A stretch of DNA of 64,000 nucleotides, from assembly GCA_947581865.1 (NCBI GenBank), contig CANPWA010000004.1, positions 124,001-188,000 on the forward strand. The letters run 5' to 3'. The notes beneath the pieces were generated by a model, which saw only the letters and a program-made list of their open reading frames with translations, had not been told where the DNA came from and searched no databases. Source of the DNA: an uncultured Acetatifactor sp. (GTDB lineage Bacteria > Bacillota > Clostridia > Lachnospirales > Lachnospiraceae). The translations under genes were made by a program, and so were the position numbers. Positions 17,143 to 26,484 of this stretch are shown piece by piece. Every line of letters starts with the position of its first letter. Positions within the stretch are counted from its first letter, which is position 1.

Positions 17143-17168
17143 CAATCAAATCGATAAAGGAGAATAAA

Positions 17169-17285
17169 ATGATGGCATTTCTTTTATTTGGCGGATTACT
17201 GATCATAATTTTTGCTGTTGTGATCGCTGTCGTTGCATCCGTTGTCTCTGCGGTTGCGGCAGATCAGAGCGACACGGAGGTATAG
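17169..17285 (+). CDS. 38-residue single-pass membrane peptide
   Basis: The frame ATG ATG GCA... ends at TAG 17283-17285 and encodes 38 residues: a hydrophobic helix (about residues 3-31, beginning FLLFGGLLIIIFAVV) and an acidic tail (ADQSDTEV). It has its own promoter with a perfect -10 and a strong AAAGGAG six bases before the first ATG. These signals make it a real gene despite its size. It could be a small membrane regulator or a toxin-like peptide; nothing in the sequence decides this. It converges with the MATE gene, leaving only eight bases between stops. Confidence 0.7.
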   Translation: MMAFLLFGGLLIIIFAVVIAVVASVVSAVAADQSDTEV

Positions 17286-17293
17286 ACACCGTC

Positions 17294-18655
17294 TTAAACC
17301 AATCCCTCCGGGCTCTCTTTGGTCATACGTTCCCGCACGCGTTTTCGGACAATAAAGTATGCCGGGATCAGAAAGGCATCCGCCAGAATCCATGCGGCAG
17401 GGCTGCCCATGCAGACACCGGTAAATCCCAAAAGCGGCACCAGTATTATGCCCGCCGCCGAGCGGGCGATCATTTCCAGCACACCGGCAAGGATCGCAAA
17501 GATGGGAAATCCCATTCCCTGGATCAGGAAGCGCACAATGTTGACCAGTGCGAGCAGAAAATAGGCTGCCGTATTGAAAAGTAAAAACTGTCTTACATTT
17601 CCTATTATCTCTGTCTCATCCCGTTCCACAAACAATCTTGCAAGTCCCTCTCCCCCGATCAAAACAATCAGAAGTGCCAGCACGGAATACACGGCGCCTA
17701 TGAGTATACAGGATTTTAACCCCTGATCAAGCCGTTCTGGTTTGCCCGCTCCCACATTCTGCCCGCCGTAGGTCGCCATGGTGGAGCCCAGTGCATCAAA
17801 CGGACAAGCCAGGAAACAACTGATTTTGCTGCCCACGGTGACGGATGCCACTGCCGTGGAACCCAGCACATTCGTGGCGCTCTGCAGCACAACACTGCCG
17901 ATGGCGGTGATGGAATACTGCAGCCCCATGGGAAGCCCCATGCCGCACAGTACCAGCATCCTATGCAGATCGGGCATCCACTCTCCTTTTCTGATGCGCA
18001 GTATCTCAAATTTCCAGAGCATGAACAGCAGACATCCTATCCCGGCAAAAACCTGGGCAAGCACCGTAGCATAGGCGGCTCCCTCCACACCAAGCCCCAG
18101 ACGGATGATAAAGAACAGATCCAGCCCGATGTTGACAAAGGAGGACAACACCAGGAAGATGACCGGTGTACGGCTGTCCCCCAGGGCGCGGATGATCCCG
18201 GACAGCGTATTGTAGAGAAAGGTTGCCGGAATCCCCCAAAAAATAATGATAATATAACTATATGCGTTCTCCAGGATATCCTCCGGCGTCCGCATCATCA
18301 CCAGGATCTCCCGGCAGAGCAGAGTGGTGGACACTGTCAGCACAACAGCAAACCCTATGCCAAGCCAGGCGCAGTTTGCGATATACCTGCGCACGCCCTC
18401 ATAATCTCCCGCCCCGAATTTATGAGAGACCGGAATGGAAAAGCCGCTGCACACACCCATGCAGAATCCGATGACTAAAAAGTTGACAGAACCCGTAGCC
18501 CCAACGCCTGCCAGCTCATCCGCCCCCAGAAATCTGCCCACGATCACCGTGTCCACCAGATTATAAAACTGCTGGAATAAAAATCCGAAAAATAAAGGTA
18601 TCGCAAATCCCAGAATCAACTTCATGGGAGATCCTTTTGTCATATCCCTGGTCAT
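17294..18655 (-). CDS. MATE-family multidrug/cation antiporter
   Basis: 453 residues with about twelve transmembrane segments in two related halves. It starts MTKGSPMKLILGFAIPLFFG and has the family text FYNLVDTVIVGRFLGADELAGVGA and, in the second half, STMATYGGQNVGAGKPERL. MATE proteins export drugs or metabolites using Na+ or H+ gradients. The start at 18655 follows GGCGGAGAAAAGATC; an in-frame ATG four codons later is an alternative. It trails the isomerase gene by about 50 bases and may share its transcript. Confidence 0.92.
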   Translation of the reverse strand: MTRDMTKGSPMKLILGFAIPLFFGFLFQQFYNLVDTVIVGRFLGADELAGVGATGSVNFLVIGFCMGVCSGFSIPVSHKFGAGDYEGVRRYIANCAWLGIGFAVVLTVSTTLLCREILVMMRTPEDILENAYSYIIIIFWGIPATFLYNTLSGIIRALGDSRTPVIFLVLSSFVNIGLDLFFIIRLGLGVEGAAYATVLAQVFAGIGCLLFMLWKFEILRIRKGEWMPDLHRMLVLCGMGLPMGLQYSITAIGSVVLQSATNVLGSTAVASVTVGSKISCFLACPFDALGSTMATYGGQNVGAGKPERLDQGLKSCILIGAVYSVLALLIVLIGGEGLARLFVERDETEIIGNVRQFLLFNTAAYFLLALVNIVRFLIQGMGFPIFAILAGVLEMIARSAAGIILVPLLGFTGVCMGSPAAWILADAFLIPAYFIVRKRVRERMTKESPEGLV

Positions 18656-18708
18656 GATCTTTTCTCCGCCTTGCTCAGATATCTGTCCTTTCTCTCCCTG
18701 AATGACTC

Positions 18709-20193
18709 TTACGCAAAAGGATTTTCGGTGGGATACATCATGCCCTTGGGCTGATTGAAGTTTATATCCTCCACAGGCACACCCACATACTTAAATACCT
18801 CATACAGCGCCTTGCCAAAATGACCAAACGCCACCGCGCCATGATGAGGGAAATTTTTCTCGATCAGCACATGGCGGTAAAACCGTCCCATCTCGGGAAT
18901 GGCAAATACACCGATGCTGCCGAAGGACTTCGTCTCCACGGGCAGCACTTCGCCCTGGGCTATGTATGCCCGCAGCTGACTGTCCGCAGTGGACTGGAGA
19001 CGATAAAACGTAATATCGCCTGGAACAATATCCCCTTCCAGCGTCCCCTGGGTCACTTCCTCAGGCAGGGTGCGCGCCATGATCATCTGATATTTCATGT
19101 TACAGAACGCAAGTTTCTTAGAACAGGTATTTCCGCAGTGGAAGCCCATAAATGTATCCTTGTGGGTATAATCAAACTTGCCCCGGACAGACTCCTCATA
19201 CATATCATCGGGCACGGAGTTATTGATGTCCAAAAGAGTCACCACGTCCTGACTCACACAAGCCCCTATGAATTCGCTCAGACATCCGTAAATATCCACC
19301 TCGCATGACACGGGGATCCCCATGCCGGTGAGACGGCTGTTCACATAGCAGGGCACAAATCCGAACTGTGTCTGAAATGCGGGCCAGCACTTTCCCGCAA
19401 TCGCCACATATTTGCGGTACCCCCTGTGCGCTTCGACCCAATCCAGCAGAGTAAGTTCATACTGCGCCAGTCTGGGAAGCACCTTGGGCTTAAGATTTCC
19501 CGCGCCCAGCTCCTCTTCCATCTCCTTGATCTTGGCAGGAATCCTCTCATCCCCCTCATGCTTTTTATATGCCTCAAACAGATCCAGCTCGGAGTTTTCC
19601 TCAATCTCCACACCCAGATTATAAAGCTGCTTGATCGGCGCGTTGCAGGCAAGGAAATTCAAAGGTCTCGGGCCAAAGGAAATGATCTTTAGATCCGCGA
19701 GCCCTACAATCGCTCTGGCTATGGGCAGAAAATCATGGATCATATCCGCGCACTCCCCGGCCGTACCCACCGGGTATTCAGGAATATATGCCTTCACATT
19801 TCTCAGCTTCAGATTATAGCTTGCATTGAGCATGCCGCAATACGCGTCTCCTCTGCCGCCCACCAGATCATTCTGACTCTCCTCCGCAGCGGCGATGAAC
19901 ATCGCCGGACCGTCAAAATGTCTGGCAAGCAAAGTCTCCGCGATCTCCGGTCCAAAGTTGCCCAGATAGACACAGAGCGCATTACACCCGGCTTTCCTGA
20001 CATCCTCCAGCGCCTGTACCATATGGATCTCGCTCTCCACGATGCAGACAGGACACTCATAAATCTCTTCCGCGCCGTACTTTTGTGTGTAAGCTTCCAC
20101 CAAAGCTTTTCTGCGGTTCACGGACAGACTTTCCGGAAAACAATCGCGGCTCACCGCCACAATACCTACTTTTACCTGGGGTAAATTGTTCAT
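18709..20193 (-). CDS. L-fucose/L-arabinose isomerase-family sugar isomerase
   Basis: 494 residues, the usual length for the FucI/AraA-like family. It opens PQVKVGIVAVSRDCFPESLS and has the family segments YLGNFGPEIAETLLARHFDG and NSSV-type loops near LLDINNSVPDDMYEE, followed by GFHCGNTCSKKL. These enzymes convert aldoses to ketoses with a divalent metal. The upstream xylulokinase suggests that the product is a ketose phosphorylated next, such as a pentulose or deoxy-ketose; the true sugar cannot be read from sequence. The ATG at 20193 follows AGGAGGTTATGTT; the longer open frame upstream runs into the xylB end. Confidence 0.82.
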   Translation of the reverse strand: MNNLPQVKVGIVAVSRDCFPESLSVNRRKALVEAYTQKYGAEEIYECPVCIVESEIHMVQALEDVRKAGCNALCVYLGNFGPEIAETLLARHFDGPAMFIAAAEESQNDLVGGRGDAYCGMLNASYNLKLRNVKAYIPEYPVGTAGECADMIHDFLPIARAIVGLADLKIISFGPRPLNFLACNAPIKQLYNLGVEIEENSELDLFEAYKKHEGDERIPAKIKEMEEELGAGNLKPKVLPRLAQYELTLLDWVEAHRGYRKYVAIAGKCWPAFQTQFGFVPCYVNSRLTGMGIPVSCEVDIYGCLSEFIGACVSQDVVTLLDINNSVPDDMYEESVRGKFDYTHKDTFMGFHCGNTCSKKLAFCNMKYQMIMARTLPEEVTQGTLEGDIVPGDITFYRLQSTADSQLRAYIAQGEVLPVETKSFGSIGVFAIPEMGRFYRHVLIEKNFPHHGAVAFGHFGKALYEVFKYVGVPVEDINFNQPKGMMYPTENPFA

Positions 20194-20239
20194 AACATAA
20201 CCTCCTGCATTGAATTTAATTTGATTTATAAATGGTTCT

Positions 20240-21712
20240 TTAGAGAATCTCATACACACCTTTGCAGGCGGGATAGAGTTCTTTAAATTTCTGATAACAA
20301 GCCTCGTATCTGCGCACCAGCTCCGCATCCGGCTCAATGGTTTCCACAACCTTCACACAGTTTTGAGCGACAGCTTCCACCGTAGGATATTCCCCGCATG
20401 CCACCGCGGCAAGCATGGCTGCGCCCATGGCCGGTCCTTCCTCATTTTCGATCACATCCACTTTCATATTCAGAATATTGGCGATCATCTTTTTCCAGAG
20501 AGCGCTCTTTGCCCCTCCGCCGCAGATTTTGGTACGCTCCGGACAGATTCCAAGAGATCTCGCCACCTCCACGGAATCCCGCAGGGCAAATGCCACACCC
20601 TCCAGAACTGCCTGTGTCATATCTGCGCGGGTAGTGTCCATGGACATGCCGATAAACACTGCCCTTGCCTTGGAATTATTGTGGGGCGAGCGCTCTCCCA
20701 TGAGATAGGGCAGGAAAAAGACATGATTCCGTCCAAGGTCATCCTCCGCGATCTCCTGCTGCCCGGCGCTGTATTCTTTGGTATGCAGGATTTCTTCCAT
20801 CCACCACTTGTTGCAGGATGCGGCGCTGAGCATACATCCCATCAGATGATAATTTCCGTCCGCATGGGCAAAGGAATGCAGAGCATTGTATCTGTCCACG
20901 CCAAATTTCTCCGATGAGATAAACACCGTGCCGCTGGTGCCCAGGGAAATATTACAGCGATTGTCACCCACCGTCCCCGTGCCCAAAGCGGCAGCCGCAT
21001 TGTCTCCGGCGCCCGCAGCCACCACACATTCTTGAGGAATTCCCAGCTCCCCGGCCACATCCGCGAGAACACAGCCCACTTTTTCATAGCTTTCATATAC
21101 CTTCGCAAGCTGGCTTTCTTTCACGCCACAGATTTCGCACATCTCTCTGGACCAGCAGCGGTTTTTCACATCAAACAAAAGCATCCCCGAGGCGTCCGAC
21201 ACATCCGTACAATGTATGCCCGTGAGTCTGTACGCTATGTAGTCCTTTGGCAGCATGATCTTGGCAATCTTTGCAAAGTTTTCCGGTTCATGCTTTCTCA
21301 CCCACAAGATCTTAGGTGCGGTGAAACCCGTGAAGGAAATATTCGCGGTATATTGGGAAAGTTTATCCCTGCCGATGACATTGTTGAGATACTCATTTTC
21401 CTCAACGGTCCTGCCGTCATTCCACAGGATCGCCGGACGGATCACCTCATCCCGTTCGTTCAGGATCACCAGTCCGTGCATCTGTCCTCCAAAGCTGATC
21501 CCCGCAACCCTGGACGCATCCGCGCCCTCCAACAGTTCCCGGATCCCCGCCTTTGTCTGTTCCCACCAGTCATTGGGATCCTGCTCGGACCAGCCGGGGC
21601 GGGGAAAGGACAACGGATACTCCTTTGACACGATTTTCTGAACATTTCCCTCCCGGTCCATCAACAGCAGTTTGACCGCCGATGTACCCAGATCCACACC
21701 GATATAAAGCAT
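20240..21712 (-). CDS. xylB: Xylulokinase
   Basis: 490 residues of the FGGY carbohydrate kinase family. MLYIGVDLGTSAVKLLLMD is the N-terminal phosphate-binding motif, and ISFGGQMHGLVILN with AILWNDGRT are the sugar-binding signatures of xylulokinases. The C-terminal ATP site appears as ICGGGAKSALWKKMIANIL. It phosphorylates D-xylulose or a related ketose in the cytoplasm. The start at 21712 follows AGAGAGGTGTATC; the open frame continues 89 codons upstream into the previous gene but with no similarity. It is 46 bases ahead of the isomerase gene. Confidence 0.92.
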   Translation of the reverse strand: MLYIGVDLGTSAVKLLLMDREGNVQKIVSKEYPLSFPRPGWSEQDPNDWWEQTKAGIRELLEGADASRVAGISFGGQMHGLVILNERDEVIRPAILWNDGRTVEENEYLNNVIGRDKLSQYTANISFTGFTAPKILWVRKHEPENFAKIAKIMLPKDYIAYRLTGIHCTDVSDASGMLLFDVKNRCWSREMCEICGVKESQLAKVYESYEKVGCVLADVAGELGIPQECVVAAGAGDNAAAALGTGTVGDNRCNISLGTSGTVFISSEKFGVDRYNALHSFAHADGNYHLMGCMLSAASCNKWWMEEILHTKEYSAGQQEIAEDDLGRNHVFFLPYLMGERSPHNNSKARAVFIGMSMDTTRADMTQAVLEGVAFALRDSVEVARSLGICPERTKICGGGAKSALWKKMIANILNMKVDVIENEEGPAMGAAMLAAVACGEYPTVEAVAQNCVKVVETIEPDAELVRRYEACYQKFKELYPACKGVYEIL

Positions 21713-21743
21713 GATACACCTCTCTTTCCGCTGTTTAAACAGC

Positions 21744-23969
21744 TTATTTTCTACGCACTCTTCCATAGCGGAACTGATTCTTGATCTTGCGGAGCTGCCC
21801 ACAGAGCAGATCATAATCGCAGGAGCAATCCTCCGCAAAAAAAATGCGATACAGATCCGTTTCCTGCTCTTCATCGATCGGCTGTCCATATTCTCTGATC
21901 CAGTCGAGCTGTTCCCGCAGCGTGCGAAGCCTGCGGTAATCTCTATACTTTCTGTTGAGGCAGTCACAGACCCGCCCATACTCCAGTTTTACCCTCTCCC
22001 TTCCGGGAAGTTTCTTTTCCCTCTGCACACGCAGAAAATACAATCCTCCCGCTATCAGGATAAAGAGTATTACAGCGATCATCACCGCATAACTCACGCC
22101 GCCCAGAGCCGCCTCCAGATATGCCCCTACATTATTCTGCGCCATATCCGGACCATTCTGATCGTTGCCATTGTTCAGAAAGACATCCCAGAAAGAGGCA
22201 TTCTCCTCCTGTGAAGTCTGGGCAGGCGTGGGATCCACAACGACCCAGCCCTTATCCTGCATATAAACCTCCACCCACGCGTGGGCATAGGCATCCGGGA
22301 TCTCCAGTTCTACCAGAGCCGTCTCGCCTATGGGGGCATATCCGTCATAATACTCTTTGTACTCTGCACCTTCCACCAGTTCTGCATTGTCCATCACATT
22401 TACATAAGAGAATGCGTACCCTTCCACATACCGGGCCGGGATACCCATCTGACGAAACAGCATGGTTGCCGCAGAAGCAAAATGCGAACAATACCCTTTT
22501 CTGCTCTCCAAAAGAAAATGGGTGATATAATCCGGGTTGCCCAGATAATATCCCGGTCTCATGGTATAGGAATAATTGTTTTTAAAATAGGCGACGATCT
22601 GCTCCGCGATCTCCTCCTCCGTTCCCGCAAAGCCGGCTTCCTCACAGACTGCCCGGACGGCTCTGCTGCAGCTCTCCGACACCGTCAGATACCGTTCATC
22701 CCATGCGTCCTCCACAGAAAATTTCTGCTCTTCTCCGGTATAATAGGGATAATAAGTATAGGAAGTTATCCCCTGACGCCTCCTAACGGTTTCATCCTCC
22801 GTATAATAGGGGCGATACTCATATTCCTGAGAGGCTCCCACGATCTCCACTTCCATGATGCCTTTGCCCTGAAACTGTCTGTCCGTATCCGATTCATATG
22901 ATCTGCGCCTGCCCTCCACGCTCTTTGACATCAGCACATTTTCCGTCGGTCCGTCCCCTGCCTCAGTCCATCTGCTGCCCCGGATATAATCCAGACCGGT
23001 AAATGCCTTCAGATAAACCGGGTCAAAACTATACGGCGTATAACGCACGATCAGGTGTGTCTCGCCGGTGGGCATGACCGCGGCGTTTCTGCTGAGCACT
23101 CCTCCGCTGATACCTGCGCTGCTGCTTCCTCTCATAAAAAACGCCATCAGCCCGTACTGGGCAAAACTTTCCATGGATTTCTCCGTGGATGCCTTGAGAG
23201 CGCTCTTAGAGCGTATATTCTCATAATCCTCCTGGGGCAAAAGCAAAGCTGCCGTCCGCACGAACAGCACTGCCAGCACCGCCGCCAGGGGAAGCACATA
23301 ACGGATCTGCCGCGACAGATGATCGCCCACATTCCCCCCCTGTATGACCGCCACCGTAACGTATCCGGTCAACAAAAATAAAATGTAGATCAGCCCGGGG
23401 GAACATTCAAAATAAAATGGCAGGGCATAGGGAGTCAGTGTCAGCAGTATCACTTTGGGCAGACTGCATTTATTCTGCAGCATGATATTGAGCAGGATCA
23501 CCCCCACAATCCCCAGGAAAATAGCAAACACAGTCACTGTCATGTAGGATTCTTCCACCGCCATCGTGTATTCCACACCGCCCTGGATATCCAGATACTG
23601 CCTTGCCACTTCATAGACGCGGTTTAATACCCCATAATAGCCGCTGTTGATGATCCAGTAATTGGAAAGCGCTATATACAGATACAGGGAAAAGGACAAA
23701 AGACTTACCAGATTGGTAAGCCATCTTTTGCCCGTCTCATACACCGCGCTGAGGACAAATGACAATCCCAGGAGCGCAAGCATACACAGCCCATTATTGT
23801 ACTCTATCTCATAGGCGGACAAAAAGCCCCCTATCGCGCCATAGACTAACAGAAAAAGGAGGACAGCCTTTGCCAGAGCAGCCCAAAAATCATATCTGCC
23901 CTTCTCGGCCACCTGCTCCACCGCCAGCTCCGGCGGTTCTGTTTTCTTTTTTTTACCGAATATACGCAC
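21744..23969 (-). CDS. Transmembrane transglutaminase-like protein
   Basis: 741 residues. An N-terminal block of about six membrane helices (roughly 25-250) is followed by an exported domain, a transglutaminase core and one last helix (near 625). The catalytic triad is intact: Cys in KGYCSHFASAATMLFRQMG, His in DAYAHAWVEVYMQ and Asp in WVVVDPTPA. Such proteins (DUF3488 plus transglutaminase) occur with MoxR and DUF58 partners, as here. The start is taken as GTG 23969 (VRIFGKKKKTEPP), preceded by AGGAGCATATAAAG and overlapping the DUF58 gene by 17 bases. Confidence 0.88.
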   Translation of the reverse strand: MRIFGKKKKTEPPELAVEQVAEKGRYDFWAALAKAVLLFLLVYGAIGGFLSAYEIEYNNGLCMLALLGLSFVLSAVYETGKRWLTNLVSLLSFSLYLYIALSNYWIINSGYYGVLNRVYEVARQYLDIQGGVEYTMAVEESYMTVTVFAIFLGIVGVILLNIMLQNKCSLPKVILLTLTPYALPFYFECSPGLIYILFLLTGYVTVAVIQGGNVGDHLSRQIRYVLPLAAVLAVLFVRTAALLLPQEDYENIRSKSALKASTEKSMESFAQYGLMAFFMRGSSSAGISGGVLSRNAAVMPTGETHLIVRYTPYSFDPVYLKAFTGLDYIRGSRWTEAGDGPTENVLMSKSVEGRRRSYESDTDRQFQGKGIMEVEIVGASQEYEYRPYYTEDETVRRRQGITSYTYYPYYTGEEQKFSVEDAWDERYLTVSESCSRAVRAVCEEAGFAGTEEEIAEQIVAYFKNNYSYTMRPGYYLGNPDYITHFLLESRKGYCSHFASAATMLFRQMGIPARYVEGYAFSYVNVMDNAELVEGAEYKEYYDGYAPIGETALVELEIPDAYAHAWVEVYMQDKGWVVVDPTPAQTSQEENASFWDVFLNNGNDQNGPDMAQNNVGAYLEAALGGVSYAVMIAVILFILIAGGLYFLRVQREKKLPGRERVKLEYGRVCDCLNRKYRDYRRLRTLREQLDWIREYGQPIDEEQETDLYRIFFAEDCSCDYDLLCGQLRKIKNQFRYGRVRRK

Positions 23970-24981
23970 CTTTATATGCTCCTGTCTGCACCATGATATA
24001 ACTGACCCCGGGATGTTCCGCTGCCATCTGATCTTCGGCAGTCCCGGAGGGGTGTAGCCCGCTGTCACTTAAGATCTCACAGAGTACATTCTCCAATTCT
24101 CCCTGCTCTGCCATAAAAAATTCTCTGAGCTGTTCTCCGTGTCCCGGCCAGTAGAGCTGCACGGGATATTCCTTCTCCAGCAGAAGTCTGCATAGGGCAT
24201 AGACGGATTTCATAAGCAGATCGTTCTGTGCCCTGTCCTCTCCGAGAGGCAGCAGCACATTCATTTTCTCACGCCCCGCCGCCCTGCGCTCTCTGACCAT
24301 CATTCTGCCCTGCTTGGCGGAAAGTTTCCAGTGTATACTCTTTAATTCATCCCCGGGAATATATTCCCGGATCTCATAGTCCGGATTGTAATCCGTTCCC
24401 CGTCTGCGGCTCTCATTCTCTCCGGGGAAATTCTCCACACAGCTGTTGAGTTCCTGTTCCTCCGCCTCCGAAAAATCAGGCCACACGATCACATGGGCAT
24501 CCGTCCTGTCACATCCCTGCAGACAAAAGATATGAAACAGATCATAAAATTCCACATTCTCGATCTTTGCCTCCACTCTGCCCGCATACTGACTGATGAG
24601 ATCATGACAGATCTCACTTCCCCCCGCCGGAGCCACCCATATATGCCGCTTCTCCCGGGCAGTGTAGCCGGTAAAAAGATTGCTGTGACTGTAGGTGATA
24701 TCCGCCGTAAACGCTGTAAATCTCCTGGGATTGGACACCCGGATATCCATTGCTGCCTTCACATTCGTACCGATCCGACGATCGGGCAGCACCGCCCGCG
24801 CTCCCAGCCCGTCACGGCTGATCCACAGGAGCACAAAAGACACTACAGGGCAGCAGACCAGAAGCACCAGCGCCATAAGCAGCAGATAACTGCGGAAAAA
24901 AAACCACAGAAAAAGAGTCAGACCAAACAATATGACAAACCGCAGGGTCCCCCCCGGGCTCAGCCGCAGCTTCCTCTCCAT
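23953..24981 (-). CDS. DUF58 membrane protein
   Basis: 342 residues with two N-terminal transmembrane helices (about 12-58) and a cytosolic domain carrying the DUF58 core motif: YNPDYEIREYIPGDELKSIH followed by WKLSAKQGRMMVRE. DUF58 proteins work with MoxR ATPases, perhaps in maturation of partner proteins. Its ATG overlaps the moxR stop (TGATG). Confidence 0.9.
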   Translation of the reverse strand: MERKLRLSPGGTLRFVILFGLTLFLWFFFRSYLLLMALVLLVCCPVVSFVLLWISRDGLGARAVLPDRRIGTNVKAAMDIRVSNPRRFTAFTADITYSHSNLFTGYTAREKRHIWVAPAGGSEICHDLISQYAGRVEAKIENVEFYDLFHIFCLQGCDRTDAHVIVWPDFSEAEEQELNSCVENFPGENESRRRGTDYNPDYEIREYIPGDELKSIHWKLSAKQGRMMVRERRAAGREKMNVLLPLGEDRAQNDLLMKSVYALCRLLLEKEYPVQLYWPGHGEQLREFFMAEQGELENVLCEILSDSGLHPSGTAEDQMAAEHPGVSYIMVQTGAYKGAYIR

Positions 24982-25901
24982 CAGACAGCATGTATCCTTT
25001 CCGTAATATCAAAAATAATCCCCGAGACATCCACACCCTCGGCGCGCGCCCTGGCATTGAGATGAATGCGGTGTCTCCAGACATCCTCTATCACCGCCAG
25101 AACATCTTCAGGAATCAGATAATCCCCGCCCCGCATCAGTGCCATCGCCTTCGCCATCTTTAAAAGCGCTATGCTTCCCCTGGGACTGACTCCCAGTGCA
25201 ATGCGCGGCTCCACCCGGGTCTCCTCCGTGAGCCGCACGATATAATCATACATATTGTCCTCCACATGGAGGGATTCCGCCTGCGCCCTAAGTTCCATCA
25301 GACGTTCCACCGTGATGACGCTCCTGACCTGCTCCAACCCTTTTTGGGTGCTGCCCTTAAGGATATCCACCGCCGCCTGGTGGGCGGGATATCCCACATT
25401 CAGACAGATCAAAAAACGGTCCAGCTGAGACTCCGGCAGCATCTGTGTGCCCGAGGAGCCAAAGGGATTCTCCGTGGCGATCACAGTGAAAGGTCTGGGA
25501 AGCATATGGGGCACACCGTCCACCGTCGCCTTCCCCTCCTCCATCACTTCAAGAAGCGCCGACTGGGTCTTGGAGGAAGTCCTGTTCAGCTCGTCCGCCA
25601 GAAACAGATTGCAGAACACTGCCCCCTTGCGGTACTCAAATTCCCCGGTGCCGCTGTTGTACATGGTAAAACCGATAATGTCACTGGGCAGCACATCCGG
25701 CGTAAACTGCATTCTCTTACATTCCAGCTCCATGGATCTGCCCAAAGCCATAGCAAGTGTCGTTTTTCCCACTCCAGGGATATCCTCCAGCAGCACATGT
25801 CCGCCGGAGAGCACAGCCGCCAGCACTTTTCGGATGACCGGCTCTTTGCCCTTCACAACTTTATTCACCTCTGCGACGATCTGTTCCAGCTCTGTATTCA
25901 T
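24981..25901 (-). CDS. MoxR-type AAA+ ATPase
   Basis: 306 residues. Walker A is LLEDIPGVGKTTLAMALG, Walker B is LFLADELNRTSSKTQSALLE, and the GSSGTQMLPESQLDRFL segment is the MoxR-specific region. MoxR ATPases act as chaperones for DUF58 or von Willebrand-type partners. The ATG at 25901 follows AAAGGAATCGTGAG. It heads the moxR-DUF58-transglutaminase operon, which runs with overlaps and may extend into xylB (31-base gap). Confidence 0.93.
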   Translation of the reverse strand: MNTELEQIVAEVNKVVKGKEPVIRKVLAAVLSGGHVLLEDIPGVGKTTLAMALGRSMELECKRMQFTPDVLPSDIIGFTMYNSGTGEFEYRKGAVFCNLFLADELNRTSSKTQSALLEVMEEGKATVDGVPHMLPRPFTVIATENPFGSSGTQMLPESQLDRFLICLNVGYPAHQAAVDILKGSTQKGLEQVRSVITVERLMELRAQAESLHVEDNMYDYIVRLTEETRVEPRIALGVSPRGSIALLKMAKAMALMRGGDYLIPEDVLAVIEDVWRHRIHLNARARAEGVDVSGIIFDITERIHAV

Positions 25902-25977
25902 CTCACGATTCCTTTCCAAAACGGTTATTTCTATTTTATCATTCCGGCTGTGTTTTTTCAATCATTTCCATATAGCA

Positions 25978-26018
25978 AAAACTTTTCCGCCCGCTGCGGA
26001 AACGGACGGAAAAGTTTT
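25978..26018 (-). terminator. Terminator of the cysK-rrf2 transcript
   Basis: AAAACTTTTCCG (25978-25989) pairs perfectly with CGGAAAAGTTTT (26007-26018); on the minus strand it ends in GTTTTTGC. It lies just behind the rrf2 stop. Confidence 0.75.
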
Positions 26019-26026
26019 AAGATTTG

Positions 26027-26467
26027 TCAGATACTATAATCGAGATTTTCCACTCTCTTTTTGTGCCATTCTGCCAGATCGGCAACGGTAACCCCATCCA
26101 CTACGGAATCGATCGCCTGCTGCAGTTTTTTCCAGACCATCACCGTCTCACAGGTATCGCACCTCTCACAGACATCAGCGCCCTCCTCCAGACATGCCAC
26201 CGGAGCAAGACTCCCCTCCGTGACACGGAGCACCATACCCACGGTATAATCTTTCGGATCTTTCGTCAGCCGGTACCCTCCCTGGGCGCCGCGCATGCTT
26301 TTCACATAGCCGGCGCGGCTCAGAACAGAGATGATCTGCTCCAGATATTTTTCGGAAATTCCCTGCCTTGCGGCAATATCCTTTACTTTGATACATTCAC
26401 CGGTATTGTGGAGGGCCAGATCCAGCATAACCCGCACCGCATACCTTCCCTTTGTTGAAATTGTCAT
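26027..26467 (-). CDS. Rrf2-family transcription regulator (CymR/IscR-like)
   Basis: 146 residues with a winged helix at the N-terminus: MTISTKGRYAVRVMLDLALH, then ISEKYLEQIISVLSRAGYV (recognition helix) and RGAQGGYRL (wing). Unlike plain CymR, it holds four cysteines at 92, 100, 103 and 106 (ACLEEGADVCERCDTC), a spacing close to that of Fe-S-binding IscR-type members. It could therefore sense iron-sulfur status or cysteine. It lies 17 bases behind cysK in one transcript. In Bacillus subtilis CymR binds CysK to control cysteine genes; the same partnership is inferred here from the gene pair. Confidence 0.88.
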   Translation of the reverse strand: MTISTKGRYAVRVMLDLALHNTGECIKVKDIAARQGISEKYLEQIISVLSRAGYVKSMRGAQGGYRLTKDPKDYTVGMVLRVTEGSLAPVACLEEGADVCERCDTCETVMVWKKLQQAIDSVVDGVTVADLAEWHKKRVENLDYSI

Positions 26468-26484
26468 AAATACCCCCCAAATTT

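Larger units (their letters stand above)
16691..17168. other. Intergenic region between the pilus operon and a small ORF
   Basis: About 480 bases with two divergent promoter candidates and a leader of roughly 290 bases before tadA. The leader contains short direct repeats: TCATAAAATG twice near 16741-16760, and GTGAATAAATAGATC twice near 16869-16893 with further GTGAATAAA-like copies beside them. It also holds an inverted repeat CAGGA/TCCTG (16919-16932). A 61-codon minus-strand open frame (17021-17206) overlaps the forward promoter, lacks a ribosome binding site and is not annotated. Confidence 0.6.

Noticed and set aside
17021..17206. 61-codon minus-strand open frame in the region upstream of tadA
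   Set aside because: No ribosome binding site, AT-rich composition that favours chance open frames, and it overlaps the much better supported promoter and start of the forward 38-residue gene.
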